Shown here one piece after another: positions 1-8,466 of a stretch of DNA of 52,170 nucleotides. The notes below the pieces were generated by a model, which was not told where the DNA came from, did no database searches, and worked only from the letters and a program-made list of their open reading frames with translations. The position numbers and the translations under genes are program-made. This DNA comes from JBHIDJ01 sp046760105 (GTDB taxonomy: Bacteria; Pseudomonadota; Gammaproteobacteria; Acidiferrobacterales; SPGG2), in contig JBHIDJ010000009.1 in NCBI GenBank assembly GCA_046760105.1, forward strand, positions 1 through 52,170. The letters are read 5' to 3'. How positions within the stretch are numbered: the first letter of the stretch is position 1; every line of letters begins with the position of its first letter.

Positions 1-50
1 TTTTTTGGTTCGCTGATCGAACGGTCTGCCAAAAACCTTTTCCTCCCTCC

Positions 51-1130
51 TCAAAACACAATTACATTGCGCAACGCCTCGCTCCGGTTCACGGCGGCGA
101 TGGCCTCGTTAATCTCCTCTAACCGGTAACGCCCGGTAATCAGCTCGTCCAGCTTTAACCAACCTTGCTCGTACAGTTCCACCAGTTTCGGCACATCCAC
201 CCGCAGCCGCGTGGAACCCATCTTGCTACCCAAGACGCGCTGGCTGTTGAAGGCGAAATCGACCGCCTCGATCTCCGCCTTGACACCAGAAGGGGGCATG
301 CCGACGATGACCAAAGTACCAGCACGCCGCAACAGCCCCATGCTTTGCTCGATCGCTTTCGCACTGCCCACGGTGACGAACACATAATCTGCTCCACGCC
401 CTTGCGTGAGTGAATAGACGGTTGCTTCCGCGTTTTCCTCCGTGAGATTGACGGTGTGAGTGGCGCCAAACGCTTTGGCCGCTTCCAGTTTGCTGTTCAA
501 GAGATCGATAGCGATGATCGGGTGCGCCCCACACAGGACCGCCCCCTGGACGCTGTTCAGCCCCACACCGCCTGTGCCGATGACCACCACGCTGCTGCCC
601 GAGGGGACCTCGGCGGTATTGACGACGGCCCCCAGACCGGTGATGACCCCACATGCTAGCAACGAGGCACTATCCAGTGACATCGCCTCGGGTATTTGCA
701 CGACTTGCGATTCGTCCACAACGACGTATTCGGCAAAGGCACCCGTGCGAAGACCTTGGTGAATGGATTGGCCGTCTTTGCTGTGAATTCGGTTCTCGTT
801 GTCCAAAGCGAAGGTGGTCGCGCAGACGTGGGACTCGCCCTGGGTGCAAAAGTAGCAGTGTCCGCAAGAGCGCAGGAGGGAGACGACGACATGATCTCCG
901 GGTTTGGCCAGCGTAACGCGGGGACCGACTTCCTCGACAATGCCGGCAGCTTCGTGCCCATACACCACCGGTAACGACCCGCCCCACGCGCCCTCGATGG
1001 CGTGAATGTCGCTATGGCAAATAGCGCAGGCGGCCAATCTTACCTTGAGCTCCCCGGCCTGTGGCGGGTCAATCTCGATCTCTTCAATAACGAGCGGCTT
1101 GTTAAATTCGTAGCAGATGGCTGCCTTCAT
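51..1130 (-). CDS. Zinc-dependent alcohol dehydrogenase (class III-like)
   Basis: A 359-residue medium-chain dehydrogenase expected to oxidise an alcohol or a thiol-adducted aldehyde with NAD. The catalytic zinc site is visible as CHSD near residue 38 and GHE near residue 59. The structural zinc loop is CGHCYFC followed by a fourth Cys. The NAD motif GTGGVG lies mid-protein. The reading frame is open further upstream, but the ATG at 1130 begins the family-typical MKAAICYEF, so I chose it. It lies 56 bases downstream of the methyltransferase gene on the same strand, so the two may be co-transcribed. A second paralogue is at 45481-46569. The substrate cannot be read from sequence. Confidence 0.9.
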   Translation of the reverse strand: MKAAICYEFNKPLVIEEIEIDPPQAGELKVRLAACAICHSDIHAIEGAWGGSLPVVYGHEAAGIVEEVGPRVTLAKPGDHVVVSLLRSCGHCYFCTQGESHVCATTFALDNENRIHSKDGQSIHQGLRTGAFAEYVVVDESQVVQIPEAMSLDSASLLACGVITGLGAVVNTAEVPSGSSVVVIGTGGVGLNSVQGAVLCGAHPIIAIDLLNSKLEAAKAFGATHTVNLTEENAEATVYSLTQGRGADYVFVTVGSAKAIEQSMGLLRRAGTLVIVGMPPSGVKAEIEAVDFAFNSQRVLGSKMGSTRLRVDVPKLVELYEQGWLKLDELITGRYRLEEINEAIAAVNRSEALRNVIVF

Positions 1131-1186
1131 CTTTGAGTTCTCCGACACCGAACAGCAGATTTTGTCGATGGGTTTCGGAAGGGGCG

Positions 1187-2230
1187 CTAGCGCTGTCGCC
1201 GTCGCCGGCGCGACTCGCGTCTTCTTCCGACGGCGATAGTCGACGCATTCAGCTTGCCTTCGAGTTGGGCGCGCGCACCGGCCGAGATCTCGCCCAGCCG
1301 CGAGCACACCGTGTTCACGTCCGGTTTTGGACCGTGCTCATGCCGATCGAGAGCCGCGCGCATTGCGCGCACGTGCTCGGGTGTCGTGCCGCAGCAACCA
1401 CCGATGATGCGCGCCCCCGCGTCCAGGGCGAAGCAGGCATAGCTCGCCATCAGCTGGGGCGATCCGGCATAGGCGATCACGCCATCAACGTATTCCGGAA
1501 TACCGCAGTTGCCCTTTGCCACCAAGACGTCGTTGGCCTTAGACGCATTCACCAGGTTAAGGATACCGACTACCGTCTCGGCCGGACCCAGCCCGCAGTT
1601 GGCTCCGAAAGCGTGGGGCCTTGGCGTCATGTCCCGACATAGCTCGGCGAAGTCGGCGGGCGAGAGCCCCATCATGGTGCTGCCGTTGGTGTCGAAGCTC
1701 AGCGTGCACACGACGGGCAGACCGGTGGTATCCGCGCCGGCGAGCGCCGCCTCCACCTCCTCGCGCGAGGACAGCGTCTCCACCCAAAGCACGTCGACGC
1801 CCCCGCCGGCGAGCGCCTGCGCCTGCTCCGCGAAGACCGCGGTGCCGGACTCGATATCGAGTGGACCATGGGGTGCGAAGAGCTCCCCAGTCGGTCCCAT
1901 CGAGCCCGCCACCAGTACCTCGCGATCAGAGCTGTCCGCAACCCGTCTCGCAATGTGTGCCGCCGCCTCGTTGATCTCAGCGACGTGCTTCTCGTTCCCG
2001 TGCAGCTTTAGGCGATGAAAGTTACCGCCAAAGCTGTTAGTGAGAACGATCTCGGACCCGGCAGAGATGAACTCGCGATGCAGCCGTTCGATGCGATCCG
2101 CATGCTCGATATTCCACGGCTCTGGAGCGTCTCCCGACTGGAGCCCCATGTCGATCAAGTTTGTTCCCGTGGCACCGTCAGCGAGGAGGTAGGGCTTCTC
2201 GGCGAGCAGCCGATCAAGGCGGGTAAACAT
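1187..2230 (-). CDS. Betaine/homocysteine S-methyltransferase family protein
   Basis: A 347-residue homocysteine-binding-domain methyltransferase. The N-terminus has the DGATGTNL motif. The zinc ligands are the Cys in GANCGLGP and the Cys pair in GGCCGTTPEH, which bind the homocysteine thiol in this family. Proteobacterial members usually take the methyl group from glycine betaine or S-methylmethionine. The ProU-like transporter at 46.6-50.9 kb would fit betaine, but it is not adjacent. The C-terminal 15 residues are very Arg-rich, which is unusual and probably non-functional. It leads a likely two-gene unit with the dehydrogenase downstream. No strong ribosome site is visible before the ATG. 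Confidence 0.88.
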   Translation of the reverse strand: MFTRLDRLLAEKPYLLADGATGTNLIDMGLQSGDAPEPWNIEHADRIERLHREFISAGSEIVLTNSFGGNFHRLKLHGNEKHVAEINEAAAHIARRVADSSDREVLVAGSMGPTGELFAPHGPLDIESGTAVFAEQAQALAGGGVDVLWVETLSSREEVEAALAGADTTGLPVVCTLSFDTNGSTMMGLSPADFAELCRDMTPRPHAFGANCGLGPAETVVGILNLVNASKANDVLVAKGNCGIPEYVDGVIAYAGSPQLMASYACFALDAGARIIGGCCGTTPEHVRAMRAALDRHEHGPKPDVNTVCSRLGEISAGARAQLEGKLNASTIAVGRRRESRRRRRQR

Positions 2231-2273
2231 GTCTAAGCGGCATCCAACAGGTCAGAGCCTCGCGGCTACGGCT

Positions 2274-2492
2274 CTACTGGCTCCGGTTCAGGCAACCCCG
2301 GCGTAGCGCATATCGGTTGGTAATTCTCTCGCATGTTTTTGCCCGGAGTACAGCGGTGAACTCTTCCCGCTGCCGATCGATAATTCGCTCGGCGGTACCA
2401 TCCCCGATCCAAGCGGCTACCACCTCTGTAGTCATTGGAGTCGTGTTCAACACGGCCGCGCCGACCCCACCCGAGATCCGCCCGATCAGACC
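2274..2492 (-). pseudogene. Remnant of a MocR-type (GntR/aminotransferase) regulator
   Basis: Reading the minus strand gives about 70 open codons. They contain a stretch resembling the C-terminal aminotransferase-like part of MocR regulators: EVVAAWIGDGTAERIIDRQR, followed by EEF. The piece has no start codon, no DNA-binding domain and no full fold, so it is a decayed fragment. It abuts, in another frame, a 36-base fragment matching the enolase-type gene at 3710-4894. Assignment rests on motif memory only and is tentative. Confidence 0.5.
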
Positions 2493-2528
2493 TTACGGCG
2501 GTGAACCCTTGTTTAACATACTCGGCTG
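2493..2528 (-). pseudogene. 36-base fragment of an enolase-superfamily gene
   Basis: This stretch matches 33 of 36 bases of 4405-4440 inside the enolase-superfamily gene, in the same orientation. It encodes AEYVKQGFTAV against AEYVQQGFTAV in the intact gene. The similarity stops abruptly at both sides. It is either the scar of a recombination or decay event involving a second enolase-type gene, or an assembly artefact. Confidence 0.6.
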
Positions 2529-2602
2529 AGTAACGGGATTTACCGGAAACGCGGACTTTGGGTGGACAAAGGGTCTTTTAATCACCTTTCTCGCGCTAGG
2601 TC

Positions 2603-3529
2603 CTAATAACCCCGCTCGAAATCGACGGCGTTGAGCAGGGGCTCCCCCGCCTCGACGCGGCGGATGTTAGCGACCACTGATTCGACGGCCGTCTCCGGCA
2701 CAGAGAACGCCGCGATGTGCGGCGTCACCACGATGCGCGGATGGGTCCAGAGCGGATGGTCGTCGGGAAGGGGCTCCTCGGCGAAGACGTCGAGCGCGGC
2801 GCCGGCGAGCTGGCCGTCGTCAAGCGCGTGTAAGAGGTCCGCTTCCACAAGGTGGCCGCCGCGCGCGCAGTTGATGACAAAGGCACCGCGCGGTAACCGC
2901 TCGAAAAGTTGCTTGTTCAGAATTCCCCGCGTTGCGTCCGTGAGCGGCAGGAGACAAACGAGGATGTGTGTCCGAGCAAGGAATGAGGACAAACCGTCGC
3001 TGCCGTGATAACAGCGGATGCCCGGGATTTCCTTTGGCATACGACTCCAGCCGGCGACATCGAAGCGCAGCGTGGCGAGCTTCTCGGCGGCGTCGCGTCC
3101 CAAGGCGCCGAGCCCCATGAACCCCACGCGCCGGTCCCAAGGCGCGGTGAAGTCGAGCGGTTCCCAGCGCCGCTCGGTCTGGAGCGCGCGATACTCCAAG
3201 CTCCGCCTGTGAAAGGTGAGCACCTGATGAACGACGTACTCGGTCATGGTCGCCGTAAGACTGCGCTCGACCATGCGTACTACGGGCACCGGTGGCAACT
3301 CGGGGTCCTTGGTCAGGTGGTCGATCCCGACCCACAGCGAGAAGATCGCCTTCAGGTTCGGCAGGGTTTTCATTAACCCCGGCGGCGGCTCGTACACCAA
3401 AGCGTATTCGATGTCTTCGCGAGGTCCGATGTCCGGAAAAACTCGAATCTCCCGCCCCGGCATCTGACTGGCGAGCGCATCGAGCCAGGGTTGCGGGGCC
3501 GTCCAGTCGCATTTGAACAATAGCGTCAT
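2603..3529 (-). CDS. ghrA: D-2-hydroxyacid dehydrogenase, glyoxylate/hydroxypyruvate reductase type
   Basis: A 308-residue D-isomer-specific hydroxyacid dehydrogenase closest in layout to GhrA, which reduces glyoxylate or hydroxypyruvate with NADPH. The nucleotide-binding turn is GLGALG near residue 140. Catalytic residues are in INCARGG (Arg), a Glu in DVFAEEPLP, and PHIAAF (His). Length fits the GhrA branch. It sits about 180 bases downstream of the enolase-type gene on the same strand. It may belong to the same sugar-acid pathway. No good Shine-Dalgarno is visible, so the exact start is less sure than the family. Confidence 0.85.
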   Translation of the reverse strand: MTLLFKCDWTAPQPWLDALASQMPGREIRVFPDIGPREDIEYALVYEPPPGLMKTLPNLKAIFSLWVGIDHLTKDPELPPVPVVRMVERSLTATMTEYVVHQVLTFHRRSLEYRALQTERRWEPLDFTAPWDRRVGFMGLGALGRDAAEKLATLRFDVAGWSRMPKEIPGIRCYHGSDGLSSFLARTHILVCLLPLTDATRGILNKQLFERLPRGAFVINCARGGHLVEADLLHALDDGQLAGAALDVFAEEPLPDDHPLWTHPRIVVTPHIAAFSVPETAVESVVANIRRVEAGEPLLNAVDFERGY

Positions 3530-3651
3530 GCTCTAACCCGAAATTTCTCAGATAAGCCGCTGCATCGGCGGGCATTTTAACACTCCGATCCCCTCCTCAA
3601 AGCACATCCGATCGTTCGACCGCCCGAGCATGGGAGATGGGTAGGTTAAAC

Positions 3652-3690
3652 CGTGTCCATGAGACCCCTTCGTAGCGTTTGATGGACACG
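3652..3690. promoter_or_regulatory. Inverted repeat between dehydratase and ghrA-like gene
   Basis: A perfect 9-base inverted repeat, CGTGTCCAT at 3652-3660 and ATGGACACG at 3682-3690, separated by 21 bases. There is no T-run, so it is not a classic terminator. It may be an operator for the hydroxyacid dehydrogenase or an mRNA hairpin between two minus-strand genes. Confidence 0.35.
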
Positions 3691-3709
3691 ATGTCTCCTT
3701 TCACTCTAG

Positions 3710-4894
3710 TTAAACTGGTCTATCCAGCATCTCGAGATGAAGCCTTTTCCCAGTGTAGGGATGCTCGGCTGCAACCTCTTCGTTTAGCTCCACACCCAGC
3801 CCGGGCTTGGTTGGAGGAATAATGTATCCCTCTTCCCAACGGATAGGTTCTTTCAGTATATCCGTGTGGAAGCCACCCCAGGTCTTTATGCTTTCCTGTA
3901 TCAAGAAATTGGGACTGCAGGTATCAATTTGAACATTTGCAGCGCCTTCAATAGGTCCGCAATACAGGTGGGGTGCAATCTGAGCGTAATGCGCTTCCGC
4001 CATGCCAGCAATCTTTTTGGCTTCAAGTATCCCACCGACTCTCCCCAGAGCCATTTGCAGAATGGATGCCGCTTGCTTCTCAAGCAATCTGCCAAACTCG
4101 TACTTTGTTGCAAGCCTCTCACCGGTTGCTATGGGGATACTGGTCGAGCGAGCAACCCTTGCCATCTCTTCTACATTTTCTGGCGGCACCGGCTCCTCAA
4201 ACCATAACGGGTCGAACTTCTCCAATCTCCTGGCTAAACGTATGGCACTGGAAGTGGTCATCTGACCATGTGTCCCAATAAGCAGGTCGCATTGGCTACC
4301 GACGGCCTCTCGAATGTTTTTAGCGAACTTCTCCGCAGTATCCAGCGCCTCCAGAGACAGGTGTCTGGGGTCAAAGGCTGAATAGGGCCCAACAGGGTCA
4401 AACTTTACGGCGGTGAAGCCTTGTTGAACGTACTCGGCTGCTCTTTCTGCCGCTAATTCAGGATCACTGTATACGTCTGTTTTGTCTGATTCTTTCGGGT
4501 ATAGGTAGGAATAAGATCTTAACGTCTCATGGACTTGGCCACCCAGCAAATCATAAATGGGCTTGTTTAGTTCTTTGCCAATAATGTCCCAGCAAGCCAT
4601 TTCAATGGCGCTGAGCACGCCCATAATCGATAGGTCAGAGCGTTGGGTATAGCCGCTGGAATAAATAATTCGCCAAAGCCGTTCTGTTTTAAAAGGGTCA
4701 GAACCAATAACATACCGCTCACACACATCCTCTATCATGTGCGCAACAATCTGTGGATGAAATGGTACAGAGTAGGCCTCACCAAAACCCTCTATCCCGT
4801 TATCAGCTGTAAGCTTCATGAATACCCAGTAAAGTCCTCCGTGATGGGGTGGTGGATTTTCCACGACATATGTTTTGACATCCGCAATTTTCAT
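3710..4894 (-). CDS. Mandelate racemase/muconate lactonizing (enolase-superfamily) dehydratase
   Basis: A 394-residue enolase-superfamily protein, probably a sugar-acid dehydratase. The N-terminal capping domain starts MKIADVKTYVV. The barrel carries metal or acid-base candidates in GTHGQ, WFEEP and TGERL, and a His in APHLY. The spacing resembles the galactonate/mannonate dehydratase branch, but the substrate is not assignable. An AGGAGG ribosome site precedes the ATG. Base composition is clearly AT-richer than its neighbours, which suggests acquisition from elsewhere. Two short fragments of similar genes lie at 2493-2528 and 15843-15968. Confidence 0.85.
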   Translation of the reverse strand: MKIADVKTYVVENPPPHHGGLYWVFMKLTADNGIEGFGEAYSVPFHPQIVAHMIEDVCERYVIGSDPFKTERLWRIIYSSGYTQRSDLSIMGVLSAIEMACWDIIGKELNKPIYDLLGGQVHETLRSYSYLYPKESDKTDVYSDPELAAERAAEYVQQGFTAVKFDPVGPYSAFDPRHLSLEALDTAEKFAKNIREAVGSQCDLLIGTHGQMTTSSAIRLARRLEKFDPLWFEEPVPPENVEEMARVARSTSIPIATGERLATKYEFGRLLEKQAASILQMALGRVGGILEAKKIAGMAEAHYAQIAPHLYCGPIEGAANVQIDTCSPNFLIQESIKTWGGFHTDILKEPIRWEEGYIIPPTKPGLGVELNEEVAAEHPYTGKRLHLEMLDRPV

Positions 4895-5120
4895 GAGTGG
4901 CTATCCTCCTGATCTTCCCCTGATTTCATAGAGAGTCAGTTAAACGACTTTTACCGCCTTTCGCACTTAACAGGACTCGACACAAACGGTATATCTTAGC
5001 CGATCCTTTCAGCGACCTGATTTGAGCAACGCCTTGCCGACACAACTAACGTAGTAATCGTTTCAATGTTTATCCGAGCTTGTTCTGACCCACATCAAGA
5101 CAATCGATCAACAAGTTAAG

Positions 5121-5275
5121 TTGCAATTGAAAACAATGTTGTCTATAGTTTCAACTTCACGGACGCCAAGCTGGATGAGACGATCAGTCATCAAGCCACC
5201 GTCGGGAGGCTGTTCTGTTGGCGGATATCCCAGAGGTCATGCAAAGACAGTCATTGACTGTCTTTTCCTTTTTTG
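5121..5275 (+). ncRNA. Candidate small RNA or leader between promoter and terminator
   Basis: A sigma-70-like promoter (TTGCAA at 5121, TATAGT at 5144, spacer 17) is followed about 95 bases later by a strong intrinsic terminator. The terminator stem is AAAGACAGTC/GACTGTCTTT with a 3-base loop at 5243-5265, then a T-rich tail. The implied transcript of roughly 120 bases has no convincing reading frame with a ribosome site. It could be a free small RNA, or an attenuated leader for the basic protein at 5351. The rest of the 4895-5350 gap shows nothing else I recognise. Confidence 0.4.
5243..5274 (+). terminator. Intrinsic terminator
   Basis: A perfect 10-base-pair stem with loop ATT, followed directly by a run of mostly T. 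It lies upstream of the basic protein gene, so it does not end any gene I can identify on the plus strand. Confidence 0.7.
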
Positions 5276-5350
5276 CAGAAGCAGTATTCACGGGGCCACT
5301 CGCTCCTTTTTTTAAAGTAAGCCTCTAACCACGACGCAAAGGAGTACCTG

Positions 5351-5560
5351 ATGGCAAAGAAGAGAAAAACGGTAGCCCAAAGAGCTGAGGCAATGGCCAA
5401 GAAGATCACGGCGAGAGCACTGAAGGAAGCCAAGGTCATCAAGACCAGGGCAGTGAAGGAGGCAAAGCGCATCAAGGCTAGAGCACTGAAGGACGCTAAG
5501 GCGATCAAGGCCAAAGCGGCAAAGGCGAGGAAGAAGGTAAGGAGGAAAAAGAAGAAGTAG
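5351..5560 (+). CDS. Lys/Ala-rich histone H1-like small protein with 11-residue repeats
   Basis: A 69-residue, extremely basic protein made almost only of Lys, Ala, Arg, Val, Ile and Leu. It has three consecutive 11-residue units (RALKEAKVIKT, RAVKEAKRIKA, RALKDAKAIKA) and a terminal poly-basic tail. A GGAG ribosome site lies 7 bases before the ATG. Composition resembles bacterial H1-like or HU-tail nucleoid proteins. The 11-residue periodicity would give a long amphipathic helix. DNA or RNA binding is inferred from charge only. It stands alone, downstream of a promoter/terminator unit. Confidence 0.75.
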   Translation: MAKKRKTVAQRAEAMAKKITARALKEAKVIKTRAVKEAKRIKARALKDAKAIKAKAAKARKKVRRKKKK

Positions 5561-5764
5561 GCAGCGCGTCGGAATGCTTGGCGAATGACATCATTCGCTG
5601 AGCCCATTACCACAGCCACACCGGAATACGTGAGGGTCAGCGATGTGTGGGTGCTCACTGTCCCTTCTTTATGGAAAGCCGCAGGCCAACTCCACGAACG
5701 AAATCCTCGTTTCATTTCCGTCCAATGCGAACCAGAACCCATGCGGACCCATTCGAGAAACAGA

Positions 5765-6161
5765 ATGACGAGAGAGGTCGCGCTAAGCATTGAAGCTCGC
5801 AGTATCGATCTGCCCGGCGACTTGCACGTGAAGCGTGCCTTGCTACGCTCTAAATGTCGAGAGGTGGGGCCTTTCGTCTATCTCGATCACCTAGGACCAA
5901 CACCACGCGTGAATGGTGGCGACTTCAAGACGCCGCCACACCCGCATGCTGGTCTTTCAACTCTGACTTATCTTTACAGCGGTGCAGTTCCAGTTGGAGA
6001 CCGTAGAGCAAAGCCGTTTGGCCTTGTCCGGGGGCGCACCGTTGCCAGGCAAACGCATGATTTGGGACACTTTTGTGTTGTCTTCGCTCGAAGACGTCCG
6101 CCAGGTAATGGCAGACTTCAAGACGGGTCGGTTCGGATCGGTGGACATACCGGCCTCTTGA
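5765..6161 (+). pseudogene. Pirin-family gene with internal deletion and frame change
   Basis: The first part reads as a pirin N-terminus, with VGPFVYLDHLGP and then PPHPHAGLSTLTYL. After about residue 75 the pirin frame is lost. From about 5985 another frame gives a pirin C-terminus (GAPLPGKRMIWDTFVLSS, then ADFKTGRFG) ending at TGA 6161. The middle of the cupin, including the second pair of metal ligands (a His and a Glu in characterised pirins), is missing. The product cannot be a working pirin. The following membrane protein gene has its own ribosome site. Confidence 0.75.
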
Positions 6162-6174
6162 GGAGGAAACGAAG

Positions 6175-6549
6175 ATGAGTAAAACCAGGTTGAGTCTTTT
6201 CTATTTGGCGACGTACCTGTCGATCGGTGGTATTGGTTTCTTAGCGCTTCCGAAGATGATGCTTTCCCTTCTCCTCTCCAATGGGGACTATAGCAATCTG
6301 ATGTTGCGCATGCTCGGGATGTTGTTACTGGGCCTAGGTATCACTGTAGTTCAGATAATACGTCATCGTGCCACGGCGTTATATGAGACCACGTTGATCA
6401 TACGCGTACTATTTTTGGCTCTGTTTACATTGTTCTATTTCGTGTACGAAGATCCCATGTTGCTTGTCTTACTGGCCATCGTAGGTTTAGGCTTCGTGCT
6501 TACGTTGACTGGTCATATGCTAGACCGGAAAGGTGATCACAGCGCCTGA
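6175..6549 (+). CDS. Small four-helix membrane protein, unknown function
   Basis: A 124-residue hydrophobic protein with about four predicted transmembrane helices (roughly residues 5-30, 42-62, 70-91, 96-115) and short polar ends. A GAGGAGG ribosome site lies just before the ATG, within the last codons of the broken pirin. The layout resembles small DoxX-like or DUF-type inner-membrane proteins, but no diagnostic motif is present and I do not assign a function. It may have been translationally coupled to the pirin before that gene broke. Confidence 0.7.
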   Translation: MSKTRLSLFYLATYLSIGGIGFLALPKMMLSLLLSNGDYSNLMLRMLGMLLLGLGITVVQIIRHRATALYETTLIIRVLFLALFTLFYFVYEDPMLLVLLAIVGLGFVLTLTGHMLDRKGDHSA

Positions 6550-6782
6550 TCGAATGACGGCGGATCAACCCTATCTCGATCGATGCTTACGACTAGGATC
6601 GCAGTATGACCTCGGCAAGCATTAGCAAAGCGACGCATACCGCGTCTGCGGTGTATCGAATCTAGCGCTTTTCTTCGAGGAACGCTTCAGCGATCCTAAG
6701 AAACACGCATACGACCTCTTACGGGACATCATCGAAACACATCTACCGATAATCTCGAACCTTATATCTAGGAGGGACCGTC

Positions 6783-7445
6783 ATGGGCGAGCTGATCGCA
6801 TTCACAACACCAGAAAAGAAGACGGCTGAAGGCTATCTGGCGAAGGCGGCTGACAAGCACCGCGCGTTAGTGATCATCCAGGAATGGTGGGGTCTGAACG
6901 ATCAGATCAAAGGCGTGGCCGACCGCTATGCTGTAGCTGGCTTCACCGCTCTTGCCCCCGATCTTTATGATGGCCGTGTCACGGAGAGTCCGGATGAAGC
7001 CGCGCACCTAATGGACGGCCTTGACTGGGTTAATGCAACGGAGCAAGAAGTGCGCGGCGCGGCGCAGTTCTTGAGGCGTGACCATAATAAGGTTGGCGTG
7101 ATGGGTTTTTGCATGGGAGGTGCGCTCACCATCATCGCCGGGGTCAAGCTGTCGGATGTCGATGCCGCGGTTTGCTTCTATGGTATCCCCCCCGCCACCG
7201 CCGCCGATCCCCAACAGATCCGTGTGCCTTTCCAGGGACACTTTGCGACGCAGGACGACTGGTGCACACCCACGTCCGTGGACGCACTCGAGGCCCAGCT
7301 CACGGAGAGCGGTGTCACCTACGAGCTTCATCGCTACGACGCACAACACGGTTTCTTTAACGAAGGACGGCCTGATGTCTACAACGAGCGTGCAACTCAG
7401 CTCGCGTTCGAGCGCTCGGTTACCTTTCTAAGCAAACACCTCTAG
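6783..7445 (+). CDS. Dienelactone hydrolase family protein
   Basis: A 220-residue alpha/beta hydrolase of the dienelactone hydrolase family, which opens lactone rings such as dienelactone in aromatic breakdown. The nucleophile is the Cys in GFCMGG near residue 108. The triad is completed by an Asp in TQDDWC and the His in AQHGFF. A strong AGGAGG site precedes the ATG. Family members in non-aromatic contexts act on other esters. No ring-cleavage genes are nearby, so the substrate is open. Confidence 0.9.
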   Translation: MGELIAFTTPEKKTAEGYLAKAADKHRALVIIQEWWGLNDQIKGVADRYAVAGFTALAPDLYDGRVTESPDEAAHLMDGLDWVNATEQEVRGAAQFLRRDHNKVGVMGFCMGGALTIIAGVKLSDVDAAVCFYGIPPATAADPQQIRVPFQGHFATQDDWCTPTSVDALEAQLTESGVTYELHRYDAQHGFFNEGRPDVYNERATQLAFERSVTFLSKHL

Positions 7446-7563
7446 CGCGCCGTTTCGAGTAGTTTGTTACGTTAGTGATTAATGTACATACTTTCGGTTT
7501 GTGAAACAGCCCTTCTACACCTAGTTGACACTATAAAACGTTAGCACACATTGGAATCTAACC

Positions 7564-8301
7564 ATGGCCGCAAAGCTCACCGACTACAAGGTTCTCACAT
7601 TCGACTGCTACGGCACGCTCATCGACTGGGAGAGCGGGATCTGGGACGCGTTGCAGCCGCTCTTGTCGGCCAACGATCGGAGCGATATCACCCGGGCGAG
7701 AGCGCTGGAGGCATTTGCGAGGTTCGAGAACGAACAGGAGTCCGAGACACCCGACATGCTTTACCCGAAGCTCTTGACAAGCGTTCACACCGCGATCGCA
7801 GCGCACTTCGATCTGAAAACAACCTCGCAGCTCGACGCGGACTTCGGGGACTCGGTAGTGCTTTGGCCTGCATTTCCCGATACCGCCGACGCGTTGCGAT
7901 ACCTGAAGACACGCTACAAGCTCGCCATCCTCTCTAACGTTAGCCGCGACGGCTTCGCAGCGTCGAACCGAAAGCTCGGAGTGACGTTTGATGCAATCTA
8001 CACGGCTGAGGACATTGGCTCCTACAAGCCTGACCCGGCGAACTTTCGCTACATGCTAATGCGGCTTCGCGAAGACCACGGATTCGAGCCATCCGACATC
8101 CTCCACACTGCCCAAAGCCTCTTTCACGATCACGTGCCGGCCAAAAGGTTGGGGCTCGCCAATGCCTGGATCGATCGGCAACGCCTATCGGAGAGCGGCG
8201 AATGGGGTGCAACGGCGAAGGTAGAGGAACACCCTGAAACGGACTTTCTCTTTTTCTCGATGGGCGAGATGGCCAAGGCGGTGCGGGACGAATCCGCGTG
8301 A
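7564..8301 (+). CDS. Type II haloacid dehalogenase (HAD superfamily)
   Basis: A 245-residue HAD hydrolase. The nucleophile Asp is in TFDCYGTLIDWE near residue 13. The Ser/Asn motif is LSNVSRDGF and the Lys motif is SYKPDPANF. This set and length match (S)-2-haloacid dehalogenase-type proteins, which hydrolyse short 2-halo acids, though many members act on phosphorylated or other acids. It is followed after 165 bases by a class II aldolase. Together they may process C2-C4 hydroxy acids, which is inference from neighbourhood. Confidence 0.88.
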   Translation: MAAKLTDYKVLTFDCYGTLIDWESGIWDALQPLLSANDRSDITRARALEAFARFENEQESETPDMLYPKLLTSVHTAIAAHFDLKTTSQLDADFGDSVVLWPAFPDTADALRYLKTRYKLAILSNVSRDGFAASNRKLGVTFDAIYTAEDIGSYKPDPANFRYMLMRLREDHGFEPSDILHTAQSLFHDHVPAKRLGLANAWIDRQRLSESGEWGATAKVEEHPETDFLFFSMGEMAKAVRDESA

Positions 8302-8466
8302 ATACTATTCTTTAGGTTGCACCGCTGCTGGGAGAGGTCCATCAGATTTCTGGGAGGGGACTTTTCTGCTTCAATTGTTTTCAGCGAACACTTTGCACCC
8401 TGTGGCGTCGGGGAGATAATACTACGCTCTTCCAGGCCCGAAGGTGCAGGTTACGGGGGACGACGA

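Noticed and set aside
1..35. Possible terminator at the window start with T-run and GTTCG/CGAAC hairpin
   Set aside because: The stem is only 5 base pairs and the upstream context is cut by the window edge, so I do not list it as a terminator.
5251..5790. A 179-residue minus-strand frame rich in Phe, Leu and Ala
   Set aside because: It is the antisense of the Lys/Ala-rich gene and its pattern is explained by that composition. No ribosome site supports it.
6600..6782. A frame reading FFEERFSDPKKHAYDLL upstream of the dienelactone hydrolase gene
   Set aside because: It lacks a start codon with a ribosome site, is short and matches no family I know. It could be a remnant but the evidence is too thin.
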